DNA of 64,000 nucleotides from Mesorhizobium xinjiangense (GTDB taxonomy: Bacteria > Pseudomonadota > Alphaproteobacteria > Rhizobiales > Rhizobiaceae). Where the stretch lies: positions 81,122 through 145,121 of the forward strand of contig NZ_WOAC01000014.1 in NCBI RefSeq assembly GCF_009749525.1. The letters run 5' to 3'. Shown here in pieces: positions 8,528 through 17,995 of this stretch (its first letter is position 1; every line of letters starts with the position of its first letter). The translations under genes were made by a program, and so were the position numbers. The notes under the pieces were generated by a model, which searched no databases, was not told the DNA's origin, and saw only the letters and a program-made list of their open reading frames with translations.

Positions 8528-8932
8528 TCAAAGCGCAGCCTCGACATCGGTGTGGCGGAAATCGTCGCCCTTGAACAGGAGCGGCTCGCCACGCGCCTTG
8601 GCCAGCGCATAGGCGAAGCAATCGCCGAGATTGAGCCTGGCCTTGTGGTTGCCCTTGCCGAACTTCTTGAACGCCCCGCGGGCGAGCTGGGCCTGCTCCG
8701 GGCCCACAGTTGCGATTCCCATCCCGAGCTTGCCCATCAACGGCTCAAGCATTTCGGAAGCTTCCGGCATGGAGCCGCGGTCTATGCGCAGACACACTTC
8801 GAGGTAGTTCACCGGCGATATCTCCACTGGCGATGATCGTGCGATCACCGCCCGGAAATGCTTGCGCTCCGGTTCGTCCAACAAAATGGCCAGCAGAGCC
8901 GATGCGTCGACGATCACTTTGGCAGTCCCCAT
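8528..8932 (-). CDS. vapC: PIN-domain ribonuclease toxin VapC
   Basis: 134 residues with a full PIN domain. The first acidic position lies in KVIVDASALLAILLDEPE, the conserved Glu in VNYLEVCLRI and the C-terminal acidic cluster in NLGDCFAYALAKARGEPLLF followed by KGDDFRHTD. All the acidic residues expected for Mg-dependent RNA cleavage are present, so the toxin looks active. Its start overlaps the end of vapB by 19 bases, the normal coupled order. The pair sits inside the yej operon. Confidence 0.9.
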   Translation of the reverse strand: MGTAKVIVDASALLAILLDEPERKHFRAVIARSSPVEISPVNYLEVCLRIDRGSMPEASEMLEPLMGKLGMGIATVGPEQAQLARGAFKKFGKGNHKARLNLGDCFAYALAKARGEPLLFKGDDFRHTDVEAAL

Positions 8933-9162
8933 TCGTCGTACAGGTCGGAATGATCGCTTGTTACACCTGGTGGCGGTGGCGGTATCCTGGCGAGTATTTC
9001 ATCGACCTGCCTCATCTTTTCGGCCACGTCCCGCTCACGCCTCAACCGCTCGATCTTCTCCTCCAAAGCGCCCTGGATCGCCGAGGTCATTGTCTCACCC
9101 GTTTCAGCCGCCAGATCCTTGGCCAACTGTTCGACCCTGGGGTTCTTGATGTTCATGCCCAT
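8914..9162 (-). CDS. vapB: VapB-type antitoxin (Rv0623-like)
   Basis: About 82 residues. The N-terminal half, MNIKNPRVEQLAKDLAAETG then ETMTSAIQGALEEK, is the Rv0623/PSK-type antitoxin DNA-binding region. The C-terminal part, with a run of prolines and LYDEWGLPK, is the toxin-binding tail. The ATG at 9162 has GGAGG five bases upstream, better than the in-frame ATG at 9174 or 9156. A TATAAT hexamer and a TGGTA/TACCA dyad sit just upstream, as expected for autoregulation. Confidence 0.85.
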   Translation of the reverse strand: MGMNIKNPRVEQLAKDLAAETGETMTSAIQGALEEKIERLRRERDVAEKMRQVDEILARIPPPPPGVTSDHSDLYDEWGLPK

Positions 9163-9172
9163 GACAACCTCC

Positions 9173-9200
9173 ATGGTAGAAACTTGGCCATATTATACCA
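9173..9200 (-). promoter_or_regulatory. Putative vapB promoter/operator
   Basis: On the minus strand a perfect TATAAT (9197-9192) lies 30 bp upstream of the chosen vapB start. A TGGTA half-site at 9200-9196 is mirrored by TACCA near 9173-9177, a dyad with a 17-bp centre. No good -35 hexamer was found at standard spacing. The site lies immediately after the yejE stop and could let the toxin-antitoxin genes and yejF be transcribed separately from yejABE. Confidence 0.4.
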
Positions 9201-9211
9201 TTTGTGCAAGC

Positions 9212-10360
9212 TCACCGGAACGTCTTCCGCGGATCGAAGGCGTCGCGCGTGGCCTCGCCGATGAAGATCAGCAGCGACAGCATGAGCGAGATGACAATGA
9301 AGCCGGAGATGCCGAGCCACGGCGCATTCAGGTTCTGCTGGCCCTGCCTCAGGAGTTCGCCCAGCGACGCGGAACCCGGCGGCAGGCCGAAGCCGAGGAA
9401 ATCGAGCGACGTCAGTGTCGTGATCGACCCGTTCAAGATGAAAGGCAGGAAGGTGAGCGTGGCCACCATGGCGTTGGGCAGGAGGTGGCGGAACATGATC
9501 GTCAGGTTCGATACGCCGAGCGCCCGGGCGGCGTTGACATATTCGAAATTGCGTGCGCGCAGGAACTCCGCCCGCACCACGCCGACAAAGGCGACCCAGG
9601 AAAACAGCAGCATGATGCCAAGCAGGATCCAGAATCCGGGCGGCAGAACGGCGGCAATGATCAGGATCAGGTAGAGCACGGGAATGGACGACCAGATCTC
9701 GATGAAGCGCTGGAAGAGGAGATCGGTCCAGCCGCCGAAATAGCCCTGCACCGCGCCGGCCGCCACGCCGATGATGGCGGAAAAGAGGGTCAGCGCCAGG
9801 CCGAACAGCACCGATATGCGGAAGCCGTAGATGACGCGGGCAGCCACGTCGCGCGTCTGGTCGTCCGTACCCAGCCAGTTCCAATTGCCGAGCGTGCAGC
9901 CGGGATCCTCGACGCCAAGGGGATAGCGGTTGCAGCGCGTCTCGCGGTCATACATCCATGACGGCCTGGCGGGCGCGGCCTCGGGAATCTCGTTGTTGAC
10001 GGTGCGGTAGGAGTAGCGGATCGGCGGCCAGACCAGCCAACCATTGGCTTCGATCTCCTCGTGGATCACCGGATCGCGGTAATCGGTGACGGCGAGGAAG
10101 CCGCCGAACTTTTCTTCCGGATAGTCGACCAGCACCGGAAACAGGATCTCGCCCTTGTAGGAGGCGATGATCGGCTTGTCGTTGGCGATGAACTCGGCAC
10201 CGAGCGACAGGACGAAGAGCACCAGGAAGATCCAGAGCGACCAGTAGCCGCGCCGGTTGGCCTTGAAGTTCTGCCAGCGTCGCTGGTTCAGCGGTGAGAT
10301 CCACGGCCGGCGTGGCCGCGCTCCGGCCTGCGGAACGGTTGGGGCGGCGACCCGTTCCAT
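9212..10360 (-). CDS. yejE: Microcin C/peptide ABC transporter permease YejE
   Basis: About 382 residues. It has an N-terminal cytoplasmic stretch, a first membrane helix (WIFLVLFVLSLGAEFIA), a long periplasmic insert with LGTDDQTRDVAARVIYGFR, and a five-helix permease core. The EAA-like loop that contacts the ATPase is in ARALGVSNLTIMFRHLLPNA. The extended periplasmic insert is typical of YejE. The ATG at 10360 overlaps the yejB stop (TGATG) with GGAGGG 7 bases upstream; a GTG at 10363 is also in frame. It forms the translocation pore with YejB. Confidence 0.95.
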   Translation of the reverse strand: MERVAAPTVPQAGARPRRPWISPLNQRRWQNFKANRRGYWSLWIFLVLFVLSLGAEFIANDKPIIASYKGEILFPVLVDYPEEKFGGFLAVTDYRDPVIHEEIEANGWLVWPPIRYSYRTVNNEIPEAAPARPSWMYDRETRCNRYPLGVEDPGCTLGNWNWLGTDDQTRDVAARVIYGFRISVLFGLALTLFSAIIGVAAGAVQGYFGGWTDLLFQRFIEIWSSIPVLYLILIIAAVLPPGFWILLGIMLLFSWVAFVGVVRAEFLRARNFEYVNAARALGVSNLTIMFRHLLPNAMVATLTFLPFILNGSITTLTSLDFLGFGLPPGSASLGELLRQGQQNLNAPWLGISGFIVISLMLSLLIFIGEATRDAFDPRKTFR

Positions 10361-11460
10361 CACACGTCCCTCCGTTCGAAGTCGATGCGCGGGTCGATCC
10401 AGGTATAGGTGAGGTCGGCGAGAAGGCTGACGAACAGGCCGATCAGCGAGAATATATAGAGATTGGCGAAGACCACGGGATAGTCGCGATCAAGCACCGA
10501 GCGGAAGCCGAGCAGGCCGAGCCCGTCGAGCGAGAAGATGTTCTCGATCAGCAGCGAGCCGGTGAAGAAGGCCGAGATGAAGGCACCGGGAAAGCCGGCG
10601 ATGATGATCAGCATCGCGTTGCGGAACACGTGACCGTAGAGCACCTGCCGCTCGGTCAGCCCCTTGGCCCGCGCGGTCGTCACATATTGCTTGCGGATCT
10701 CGTCGAGGAAGGAGTTCTTGGTCAAGAGCGTCGTCGTGGCAAAGGCCGACATCACCATGGCAGTCAGGGGCAGCGTTATGTGCCACAGATAGTCGACGAT
10801 CCTCGCGGGCCAGGACAGTTCGTGCCAGTTGTCGGAGACCAGGCCGCGCAACGGGAACCAGTCGTAGAACGAGCCGCCGGCAAACAGCACCATCAACAGG
10901 ATGGCGAATAGGAATCCCGGAATCGCATAGCCGACGATGACGATGCCGCTCGTCCAGATGTCGAAGGCCGATCCGTCCTTGACCGCCTTGCGAATGCCGA
11001 GCGGGATCGAGATCAGGTAGGAAAGAAATGTAATCCACAGGCCGAGAGAGATCGACACCGGCATCTTTTCAACGATCAGGTCGACGACCGAGATGTCGCG
11101 GAAGAAGCTCTCGCCGAAATCGAACCGGGCATAGTCCCAGATCATCTTGAAGAAGCGCTCGAGCGGCGGCTTGTCGAAGCCGAACTGCTCCTCGAGTTGT
11201 TTGATGAATTCGGGGTCGAGACCCTGCGCCCCGCGATATTTGGACGAGTACTCCCCGCCCGTATCGAAGCTCTGGTTGCCGACGTCCCCGCCGGCTCCGG
11301 AAATGCGGTCGGTGGCGTCTCCGGCCTGGCCGGTGACCTTGGCGATCACCTGCTCGACCGGACCGCCCGGCGCGAACTGAATCACGGCAAAAGAGATCGC
11401 CATGATGCCGAACAGCGTCGGGATCATCAACAACAGGCGTCTGAGGATATAGGCGCCCAT
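10360..11460 (-). CDS. yejB: Microcin C/peptide ABC transporter permease YejB
   Basis: 366 residues, beginning with the DppB-type membrane helix ([20 protein letters not shown]). A large periplasmic region follows, and then a permease core with [20 protein letters not shown] as the ATPase-contact loop. Family members form a heterodimeric pore with YejE. Its stop overlaps the yejE start by one base, and it lies 27 bp after the second substrate-binding protein gene, so the four genes form one minus-strand operon. Confidence 0.95.
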   Translation of the reverse strand: MGAYILRRLLLMIPTLFGIMAISFAVIQFAPGGPVEQVIAKVTGQAGDATDRISGAGGDVGNQSFDTGGEYSSKYRGAQGLDPEFIKQLEEQFGFDKPPLERFFKMIWDYARFDFGESFFRDISVVDLIVEKMPVSISLGLWITFLSYLISIPLGIRKAVKDGSAFDIWTSGIVIVGYAIPGFLFAILLMVLFAGGSFYDWFPLRGLVSDNWHELSWPARIVDYLWHITLPLTAMVMSAFATTTLLTKNSFLDEIRKQYVTTARAKGLTERQVLYGHVFRNAMLIIIAGFPGAFISAFFTGSLLIENIFSLDGLGLLGFRSVLDRDYPVVFANLYIFSLIGLFVSLLADLTYTWIDPRIDFERRDV

Positions 11461-11487
11461 CAGATGAAGGCCCCGGTCGTGGCGTTC

Positions 11488-13371
11488 TCAACCCTTGCCA
11501 ATTGCCTTCGCCTTCTCAAGATCGGCCCACCAAAGCGCTTCCACCGGAAAGCCGTAATCCGGCTTCGGTTCCTTGAAGCCGAACATGTCCCAGAAAGCGG
11601 CCCGGTGATTCGCCGCATGCCAATTTGGAATCCAGTCGCGCCGCGCGCGCAAGACCCGGTCGAGCGCCCGCATGGCGGTGGTGAATGTGGAGCGGTCTCC
11701 GGCCTGGGCGGCAATCTCGATCAGCGCGTCGACGGCCGGGTCGCTGGTTCCGGGAAAGTTGCGCGAGCCGGAAATCTCGGCGGCGCGCGAATGAAACAGA
11801 TTGGACAGCGATTCGCCGGTCGGCGTGGCGGCAAAGGCCGCCGCCATCCCGACCATGTCGAAGTCGAAATCAAGCTGGCGCGCCTGGAATTGTGCCGCAT
11901 CGACAAGCCGGATCGAGGCGTCGATGCCGATGGCCCGCATATTCTCGACAAAGGGCGTGTTGGCGCGCACGAAAACCTGGTCCTGAACCAGGATCTCCAC
12001 CGCCATGACCTCGCCGGCTTCGTTGCGCAGCAGGCCGTCCCGGCGCGTCCAGCCGGCTTCCGTCAAAAGGCGGGCCGCCTTGCCGAGCAGCTTGCGGTCA
12101 CGGCCGGAGCCGTCCGAGACCTCCATGGTGACGGCTTCGCCGAACGCTTCGTCGGGGATTCGGCCGCGGAATTTTTCCAGGAGCGCCAGTTCCTCGGGCG
12201 ACGGCATACCCTCGGCCATGTAAGGCGAACGCTCGAAGGTCGATTGCGAGCGCTCATAGGCGCCGTAGAAAAGATTCTGCCGGGTCCATTCGAAGTCGAA
12301 GCACAGGCTGATCGCGTGCCGCACGCGGGAATCGGCGAAGCGCGAACGGCGCTGATTGAGCGCCCAGGCCTGCATGATCGGGCTCTTCTCGGCCGGAAAT
12401 TCGCGCTTGACCACCTTGCCGTCCCGGATCGCCGGGAAGTCGTATCCGGTCGCCCAGACCCGCGAGGTGAATTCCTGGCGATAGAGAACATTGCCCTTCT
12501 TGAAGGCTTCGAAGGCGGCCTGGCGTTCGCGATAGAATTCGATGCGGATGCGCCCGAAATTGTAAAGTCCGCGATTGACCGGAAGGTCGCGGGCCCAATA
12601 ATCCTCGACCCGGTCATACTCGATGTAGCGCCCTGCCGCGAAGCGCCCGACCTTGTAGGGTCCGGAGCCGAGCGGCGGCTCGAGCTGCGAGCTGTCGAAG
12701 GGATGCTCGGAATAGAACGCCTTCGACACGATCGGCAGCGTCGCAACGCTGAGAATGGAGCGTTGCGAATGCTCGCCCGTGAAGACGAGCCGCACGTTCC
12801 GTTCGTCCTGCGCCACGGCATCCTCGAGCTCGCGCAGGGCGATCACGAGGCTGGCATGGCCTTTGTCCTTGAAGGTCAGATAGGTGAAGGCGACGTCGGC
12901 GGCCGTCACCGGCGTGCCGTCGTGGAAACGCGCCTCGGATCGCAAGCGGAAGACATAGCTCTTGCCGTCGTCACCGATCGTCACGCTCTCGGCGAGCAGC
13001 CCGTAAATGGCGTCGGGTTCGTCAATCGCCCGGACCATCAGGCTGTCGAAGCACATTTCCATGCGCTGCGGCGCGTCGCCGCGCCGGGCAAAGGTGTTGA
13101 GCGTGTTGAAGGTCAGCGGGTTCTGGTTGAAGACCCAGTTCGGCGGCATGAAGTTGAATGTCCCGCCCTTCGGCGCCTCCGGGCTGGCATAGTCGAAATG
13201 AGTGAAGTCGGGGCCGTATTTCAGGTCGCCGAAGGCGGACAGACCGTGCAGGGGCTTGCCTGTTTCAACGCCGGCGAACCCCCTCGCGGGCACGACAGAA
13301 GCGGCGAGCGCACCGCCGAAAAGGGCCAGGAACCGCCGGCGCGTGAGACCATTGATCGTCGATCGAAGCAA
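11488..13371 (-). CDS. Extracellular solute-binding protein, family 5 (second YejA-like), Tat-type signal
   Basis: About 627 residues of the family 5 peptide-binding proteins, close in layout to the YejA upstream: both share FDSLMV/WDTLMQ-type blocks, SEARFHDGTPVTAADVAFTY and LGSGPYKVGRFAAGRYIEYD. The N-terminus has LTRRRFLALFGGALAASVV, a twin-arginine pattern followed by a hydrophobic core, unlike the Sec-type leader of the other paralogue. The start is uncertain: a TTG at 13371, just after the upstream stop at 13374, gives a compact signal peptide, whereas the open frame extends to 13548 inside the other gene. It delivers substrates to YejB/YejE. Confidence 0.9.
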   Translation of the reverse strand: MLRSTINGLTRRRFLALFGGALAASVVPARGFAGVETGKPLHGLSAFGDLKYGPDFTHFDYASPEAPKGGTFNFMPPNWVFNQNPLTFNTLNTFARRGDAPQRMEMCFDSLMVRAIDEPDAIYGLLAESVTIGDDGKSYVFRLRSEARFHDGTPVTAADVAFTYLTFKDKGHASLVIALRELEDAVAQDERNVRLVFTGEHSQRSILSVATLPIVSKAFYSEHPFDSSQLEPPLGSGPYKVGRFAAGRYIEYDRVEDYWARDLPVNRGLYNFGRIRIEFYRERQAAFEAFKKGNVLYRQEFTSRVWATGYDFPAIRDGKVVKREFPAEKSPIMQAWALNQRRSRFADSRVRHAISLCFDFEWTRQNLFYGAYERSQSTFERSPYMAEGMPSPEELALLEKFRGRIPDEAFGEAVTMEVSDGSGRDRKLLGKAARLLTEAGWTRRDGLLRNEAGEVMAVEILVQDQVFVRANTPFVENMRAIGIDASIRLVDAAQFQARQLDFDFDMVGMAAAFAATPTGESLSNLFHSRAAEISGSRNFPGTSDPAVDALIEIAAQAGDRSTFTTAMRALDRVLRARRDWIPNWHAANHRAAFWDMFGFKEPKPDYGFPVEALWWADLEKAKAIGKG

Positions 13372-13373
13372 GG

Positions 13374-15248
13374 TCAGTTCTGGCTCCTGTATTTGGCCGC
13401 AAGCGCGGCCTCCCTTTCCGGGTCGATCCACCAGGAATCGATGTCCACGCCGACATAGGCGGGCTGCTTTTCCGGTAAGCCGAACTTGTTCCAGTAGGCA
13501 AGCCACAGCTCCGAGCGGTGCCACTGGGGCACGACATAGAAATTCCACAACAGCACCCGATCGATCGCCCGGGTGGCGGCGATCAGGTCGTCGCGATCCT
13601 CGGCATAGATGACGCGTTCGACAAGCGCGTCGACGACCGGGTTCTTGATGCCGGCGAGATTGCGCGAACCCTGCACGTCGGCGGCCTGCGAGCCCCAGAA
13701 CTCGCGCTGCTCGTTGCCCGGCGACGCCGACTGGGCGAACTGGCCGGTGATCACGTCGAACTCGAAGCCGCGCACGCGGTTGATATATTGCGAGGTGTCG
13801 ACGATGCGCAGCGACGCATCGATGCCGAGCTTGCGCAGCGTGGCGATGAAGGCCCCAGAGATCGTCTCGTCGGTCGGTCCGCGTCCGAGAATGGTGAAGG
13901 CAAACTGCTTGCCCGTCTCCTCATTGACCATCCGGCCATTCTTGATGACCCAGCCGGCCTCGGCGAACAGTTTCACCGCGCGGCGCAGATGTTGGCGCTC
14001 GGTCTGCGGCGAATCGTAGACCGGCAGCTTGAACTCTTCCGTGAACATTTCCGGCGGCAACTGGTCGCGATATTGCTCCAGGATCTCCAGTTCCTTGCCC
14101 TGCGGCAGGCCGGAGGAGGCAAGCTCGCCGCCCTCGAAATAGCTGTCCGTGCGCGTGTTCTGACCATAGAACAGATTGCGATTCATGCTCTCGAAGTCGA
14201 ACGCCACGGTCAGCGCCTGGCGCACCTTGCGGTCCTGGAACTGCGGGCGGCGCAGATTGAGGACGAAAGCCTGCATCGGTTCGCCCGATTCGGTCGGGAA
14301 TTCGCGCTTGACGACGTCGCCTTCCTCGAAGGCCGGGAAGTCGTACTCGACCGACCATCGCCGCGAGCTGTTCTCCGGGCGGATGTCTTCCAGCCCACCC
14401 TTGGTGAAGGCCTGCCATTCGGCGTTCTCGTCCTGGATGTAGATGTATTTGCGCCGATCGAAATTGTAACGCCCGACATTGACCGGCAGGTCGGCCGCCC
14501 AATAATCCTCCACCCGTTCCCAGACGATCTCCGAGCCGGGCCGGAAGCTGGCAATGCGGTAGGGGCCCGAGCCGAGCGGCTTTTCAAGCGTCGGCCGGGT
14601 GATGTCGCGCGTCTTGCCATTTGCGTCCGTGCCCGTCCACCAATGCTTCGGCAGGACCGGCAAGTCGCCGATGATATGCGGCAGCTCGCGGTTGCCGGTC
14701 TGGTCGAACGTGAACAGGATCTCGCGCTGCGAAATCGCCTTGGCCTCGGTGACGCTGGAGAAATAGCGGTTGAAGTTGGGGCTGGTCTCCTTGAGCACAT
14801 CGAAGGACCACACGACGTCTTCGGCCGAAATCGGCTCGCCGTCATGCCAGCGCGCCTTGGAATTGAGGCGGTATGTCGCGGAGGAATAGTCGTCGGGATG
14901 GGTGAAGGCCTCGGCAATCAGCGGGTGGCTGGTGCCGGGCTCGTCGGTCGATTGCTGCATCAGCGTGTCCCAGAGGAAGCCGCCGAAGAAGTTGAGACCG
15001 GCAGCCGCCGTACCGCGCACGATGAAGGGATTGAAACTGTCGAAGGTGCCCGAAGAGACCGAATTGAGCGTTCCGCCCTTCGGCGCATCGGGTTTGACGT
15101 AGTCGTAATGCTGGAAATCGTCGCCGTACCTGGACTCGCCGATCAGCGAGCTTGTGGAGCGCCACTCTTCCGCCGCCGCAGCGGAGCAGGACAAAAGCAG
15201 CGCCGCCATCGTCAGGCGCACCGCGCGAGCCGCCATGTGCACGTCCAT
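13374..15248 (-). CDS. yejA: Extracellular solute-binding protein YejA
   Basis: 624 residues with a Sec signal peptide (AARAVRLTMAALLLSCSAAA, cleavage after an Ala-rich stretch) and a family 5 binding-protein fold. Typical blocks are DAPKGGTLNSVSSGTFDSFN, ARWHDGEPISAEDVVWSFDV and KPLGSGPYRIASFRPGSEIV. YejA captures peptides in the periplasm for YejBEF. The ATG at 15248 has GGGGAG five bases upstream. It is the first gene of the operon, and its 3' end adjoins a second paralogue, a tandem duplication that has diverged in its export signal. Confidence 0.93.
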   Translation of the reverse strand: MDVHMAARAVRLTMAALLLSCSAAAAEEWRSTSSLIGESRYGDDFQHYDYVKPDAPKGGTLNSVSSGTFDSFNPFIVRGTAAAGLNFFGGFLWDTLMQQSTDEPGTSHPLIAEAFTHPDDYSSATYRLNSKARWHDGEPISAEDVVWSFDVLKETSPNFNRYFSSVTEAKAISQREILFTFDQTGNRELPHIIGDLPVLPKHWWTGTDANGKTRDITRPTLEKPLGSGPYRIASFRPGSEIVWERVEDYWAADLPVNVGRYNFDRRKYIYIQDENAEWQAFTKGGLEDIRPENSSRRWSVEYDFPAFEEGDVVKREFPTESGEPMQAFVLNLRRPQFQDRKVRQALTVAFDFESMNRNLFYGQNTRTDSYFEGGELASSGLPQGKELEILEQYRDQLPPEMFTEEFKLPVYDSPQTERQHLRRAVKLFAEAGWVIKNGRMVNEETGKQFAFTILGRGPTDETISGAFIATLRKLGIDASLRIVDTSQYINRVRGFEFDVITGQFAQSASPGNEQREFWGSQAADVQGSRNLAGIKNPVVDALVERVIYAEDRDDLIAATRAIDRVLLWNFYVVPQWHRSELWLAYWNKFGLPEKQPAYVGVDIDSWWIDPEREAALAAKYRSQN

Positions 15249-15399
15249 TATTGCTCCCCTTCGTTCTCATTTCCAATGTAGCCCGCGAATGACGGCTGAA
15301 AACCCTGTGAGGCTTTCCCATTGGAGCGAATGTGACAATTGTCCGGGAAATTGGGAGGACAAAAGTCAGAATCGCTGTGCCACTCGTGACCCTAACAAG

Positions 15400-15426
15400 A
15401 AAAAGCCGGGCTGAACCCGGCTTTTT
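15400..15426 (-). terminator. Intrinsic terminator after the cytochrome c gene
   Basis: An 11-bp perfect stem AAAAAGCCGGG / CCCGGCTTTTT with a 5-base loop. Read on the minus strand it is followed by a T-rich run. It lies 25 bp downstream of the cytochrome c stop and insulates that gene from the yej operon. The symmetrical A and T runs would allow action in both directions. Confidence 0.85.
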
Positions 15427-15450
15427 CGTGGAGAACAGATTACAATTTCG

Positions 15451-16182
15451 TCACTGAGCGGCGGGCTCTTCGGCCTCGGGCGCCGTTTCCTGCGTCTCGG
15501 CGGGCGCATCGGTCGATGCGTCATCTCCGTTCGCCGCCGGCTCTTCGGCGGCAGGCTGTTCGCCCTCTGGTGCCGCTTCCTGGGCCGCGGCCGGGTCTTC
15601 CCCGGTGGCCGCCTCGGCCGCCTCCGGCTCCTCGACCTCAGGCAACGGCGCGGGGTCGTCGGAGAGCGTGCGCAGATAGGCGATCAGATTGGCCCGTTCC
15701 TCGGGCCGCTTGACGCCGGCAAAGGCCATCGCCGTGCCCTTCACATAATTCCTCGGGCCTTCCAGGAAATGGTCGAGATGCTCGTAATCCCAGTGCACGG
15801 AATGGTCTTCGGAGAACTCCGTCATCCCCCCGGAATAGGAAAACCCTTCATGCGAGGCGATCGGGCGGTTGACGATATTCCACAGATTGGGGCCGACCTT
15901 GTTGGCGCCGCCATTTTCGGCGGTGTGACAGGCCACGCATTTCTTGAACACGGCTTCGCCGGCCGACGCGTCGGCCGAGGCCAGACGAACCGCAATGGGT
16001 TCGACCGACGGCCCCTCATCCGCGGCGCCACCTTCCTCCGGCTCGGCGGCGACGACCTCGAAGCCCGGCTTTTCGGGCGCCGGGCTGGCGAATATCGAGT
16101 CCGACACGATGCCGATCGAGAAGACGACGAAGGCCGCGCCGAGCAGCCCGCCGAGCAGCTTGTTCAGTTCGAAGGAATCCAT
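15451..16182 (-). CDS. Membrane-anchored class I cytochrome c (CycM-like)
   Basis: 243 residues. An uncleaved N-terminal anchor ([18 protein letters not shown]) is followed by a linker and a class I cytochrome c domain with heme site CVACH at residues 82-86 and the axial Met in [15 protein letters not shown]. CycM-type proteins pass electrons from the bc1 complex to cytochrome oxidase at the inner membrane. Unusually, the last 60 or so residues are a low-complexity Glu/Ala/Pro tail that would lie in the periplasm. It is divergent from kdsB, and a clear terminator follows it. Confidence 0.88.
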   Translation of the reverse strand: MDSFELNKLLGGLLGAAFVVFSIGIVSDSIFASPAPEKPGFEVVAAEPEEGGAADEGPSVEPIAVRLASADASAGEAVFKKCVACHTAENGGANKVGPNLWNIVNRPIASHEGFSYSGGMTEFSEDHSVHWDYEHLDHFLEGPRNYVKGTAMAFAGVKRPEERANLIAYLRTLSDDPAPLPEVEEPEAAEAATGEDPAAAQEAAPEGEQPAAEEPAANGDDASTDAPAETQETAPEAEEPAAQ

Positions 16183-16357
16183 TTGCTCCGATAGCTCCTG
16201 AAGACTGCCGGCCCCTCCGGCATGCCTGTGGTCCCGCCGGCCGCGGCCGGTAAAATCGCGCGGAAGCTAGGTCTTTTGCTTCTGGGTTGCAACACATATA
16301 AGGGCCTTTCCTAGTGAGACCTTTTGCCACCTGCCCGACCTCGATTTACGACGGCCC

Positions 16358-17098
16358 ATGTCCAATCTGATCCTCATTCCGGCCCGCATGGCCTCGCAGC
16401 GCCTGCCGGGCAAGCCATTGGCCGATATCGCCGGCAAACCGATGATCGTGCATGTCGCCGACCGCGCGGCGGCGAGTGGGCTGGGGCGCGTCGTGGTGGC
16501 CACAGACAGCGCCGAGGTACACGACGCCGTCACCGCGGCGGGTCACGAGGCGATCATGACGCGCGACGACCATCAGTCGGGGTCCGACCGCATCCACGAG
16601 GCGCTGGAGCTTGTCGATCCGGAAGGCCAGGCCGATGTCGTGGTCAATGTTCAGGGCGATCTGCCGACGATCGACCCGCAATTGATCGCCGCCGCGCTGG
16701 AACCGTTCGACGATCCCTCCACCGACATTGCGACACTGGGTGTCGAGATCGAGCGCGAGGAGGAAAAGACCAATCCCAACGTGGTCAAGATCGTCGGCTC
16801 GCCGATCGGCCCCGGCCGTCTGCGGGCGCTCTATTTCACCCGCGCCACCGCGCCCTGGGGCGATGGCCCGCTTTACCACCACATCGGGCTTTATGCCTAT
16901 CGCCGAGCCGCGCTGAAGCGTTTCGTTGCGCTCAAGCCGTCGCCGCTGGAACTGCGCGAGCGGCTGGAACAGTTGCGTGCGCTCGAAGCGGGCATGCGCA
17001 TCGACGTGCAACTGGTGCGCACCGCGCCGCTCGGCGTCGACACGGCGGAAGACCTCGAGCGCGCGCGCCAAATCATCGCATCCACCGAAAATGGCTGA
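16358..17098 (+). CDS. kdsB: 3-deoxy-manno-octulosonate cytidylyltransferase
   Basis: 246 residues, full length for KdsB, which makes CMP-Kdo for lipopolysaccharide inner core. The nucleotidyltransferase signature is [20 protein letters not shown] at the N-terminus. Further blocks are [33 protein letters not shown] and the C-terminal [12 protein letters not shown]. It ends 6 bp before pheA, so the two are probably cotranscribed, an arrangement common in this order. Confidence 0.96.
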   Translation: MSNLILIPARMASQRLPGKPLADIAGKPMIVHVADRAAASGLGRVVVATDSAEVHDAVTAAGHEAIMTRDDHQSGSDRIHEALELVDPEGQADVVVNVQGDLPTIDPQLIAAALEPFDDPSTDIATLGVEIEREEEKTNPNVVKIVGSPIGPGRLRALYFTRATAPWGDGPLYHHIGLYAYRRAALKRFVALKPSPLELRERLEQLRALEAGMRIDVQLVRTAPLGVDTAEDLERARQIIASTENG

Positions 17099-17104
17099 GC
17101 AGAC

Positions 17105-17974
17105 ATGACATCAGGGACCAACAAGATTGCCTTTCAGGGCGAGCCGGGAGCCAATTCCGACACGGCCTGCCGCGACATGTTTCCCGACATGGAGCCCCTG
17201 CCCTGCCCGACCTTCGAGGATGCGTTCAATGCCGTGGAAACCGGCAAGGCCGATCTGGCGATGATCCCGATCGAGAACACCATCGCCGGTCGCGTCGCCG
17301 ATATCCACCATCTGCTTCCCGAATCGCGCCTGCACATCGTCGGCGAATATTTCCTGCCGATCCATTTTCAGCTGATGGTGCTGCCCGGCACCGAGCTTGA
17401 CGACATCAAGGCCGTCTACAGCCACATCCACGCGCTCGGCCAGTGCCGCAAGGTCATCCGCCGCCACCGCTGGAAGCCGATGGTCGCCGGCGACACGGCG
17501 GGCGCGGCGCGCCTCGTCGCCGAGGACGGCGAACCGGCCAACGCAGCGCTTGCGCCACGGCTGGCGGCCAAGCTTTACGGCCTGGATATCGTCGCCGAGA
17601 ATGTCGAGGACACCGACAACAACGTGACCCGCTTCGTGGTCTTGTCGAAGACGAAGCAATGGGCGCCACGCCATGATCCCGACAAGAAGATGATGACGAC
17701 CTTCATCTTCCGCGTGCGCAACGTGCCGGCCGCTCTCTACAAGGCCATGGGCGGCTTCGCCACGACCGGCGTCAACATGACCAAGCTGGAAAGCTACCAG
17801 CTCGGCGGCAAGTTCTTCTCCTCGCTGTTTTACGCCGATGTCGAGGGTCACCCGGAAGACCGCAATGTCGCGCTGGCGCTCGAAGAGCTGCAGTTCTTCT
17901 CGCGCGAGGTGCGCATTCTCGGCGTCTACGAGCAGCATCCCTTCCGCGAGACGCAGAGCGAGGAAGAAGACTGA
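17105..17974 (+). CDS. pheA: Prephenate dehydratase
   Basis: 289 residues: a periplasmic-binding-like prephenate dehydratase domain (FQGEPGANSDTACRDMFPDM, IPIENTIAGRVADIHHLLPE, and NNVTRFVVLSK with the catalytic Thr) followed by an ACT domain (TTFIFRVRNVPAALYKAMGG, NMTKLESYQLGGKFFSSLFY) that gives phenylalanine feedback control. There is no chorismate mutase domain, so it is the monofunctional form. It converts prephenate to phenylpyruvate in phenylalanine synthesis and lies between kdsB and an EamA transporter gene. Confidence 0.95.
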   Translation: MTSGTNKIAFQGEPGANSDTACRDMFPDMEPLPCPTFEDAFNAVETGKADLAMIPIENTIAGRVADIHHLLPESRLHIVGEYFLPIHFQLMVLPGTELDDIKAVYSHIHALGQCRKVIRRHRWKPMVAGDTAGAARLVAEDGEPANAALAPRLAAKLYGLDIVAENVEDTDNNVTRFVVLSKTKQWAPRHDPDKKMMTTFIFRVRNVPAALYKAMGGFATTGVNMTKLESYQLGGKFFSSLFYADVEGHPEDRNVALALEELQFFSREVRILGVYEQHPFRETQSEEED

Positions 17975-17995
17975 TTTGGACCGGACCAAAGCCAC

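Noticed and set aside
11197..13458. A plus-strand open frame of 753 codons opposite the second YejA
   Set aside because: Antisense shadow of a clear substrate-binding protein gene.
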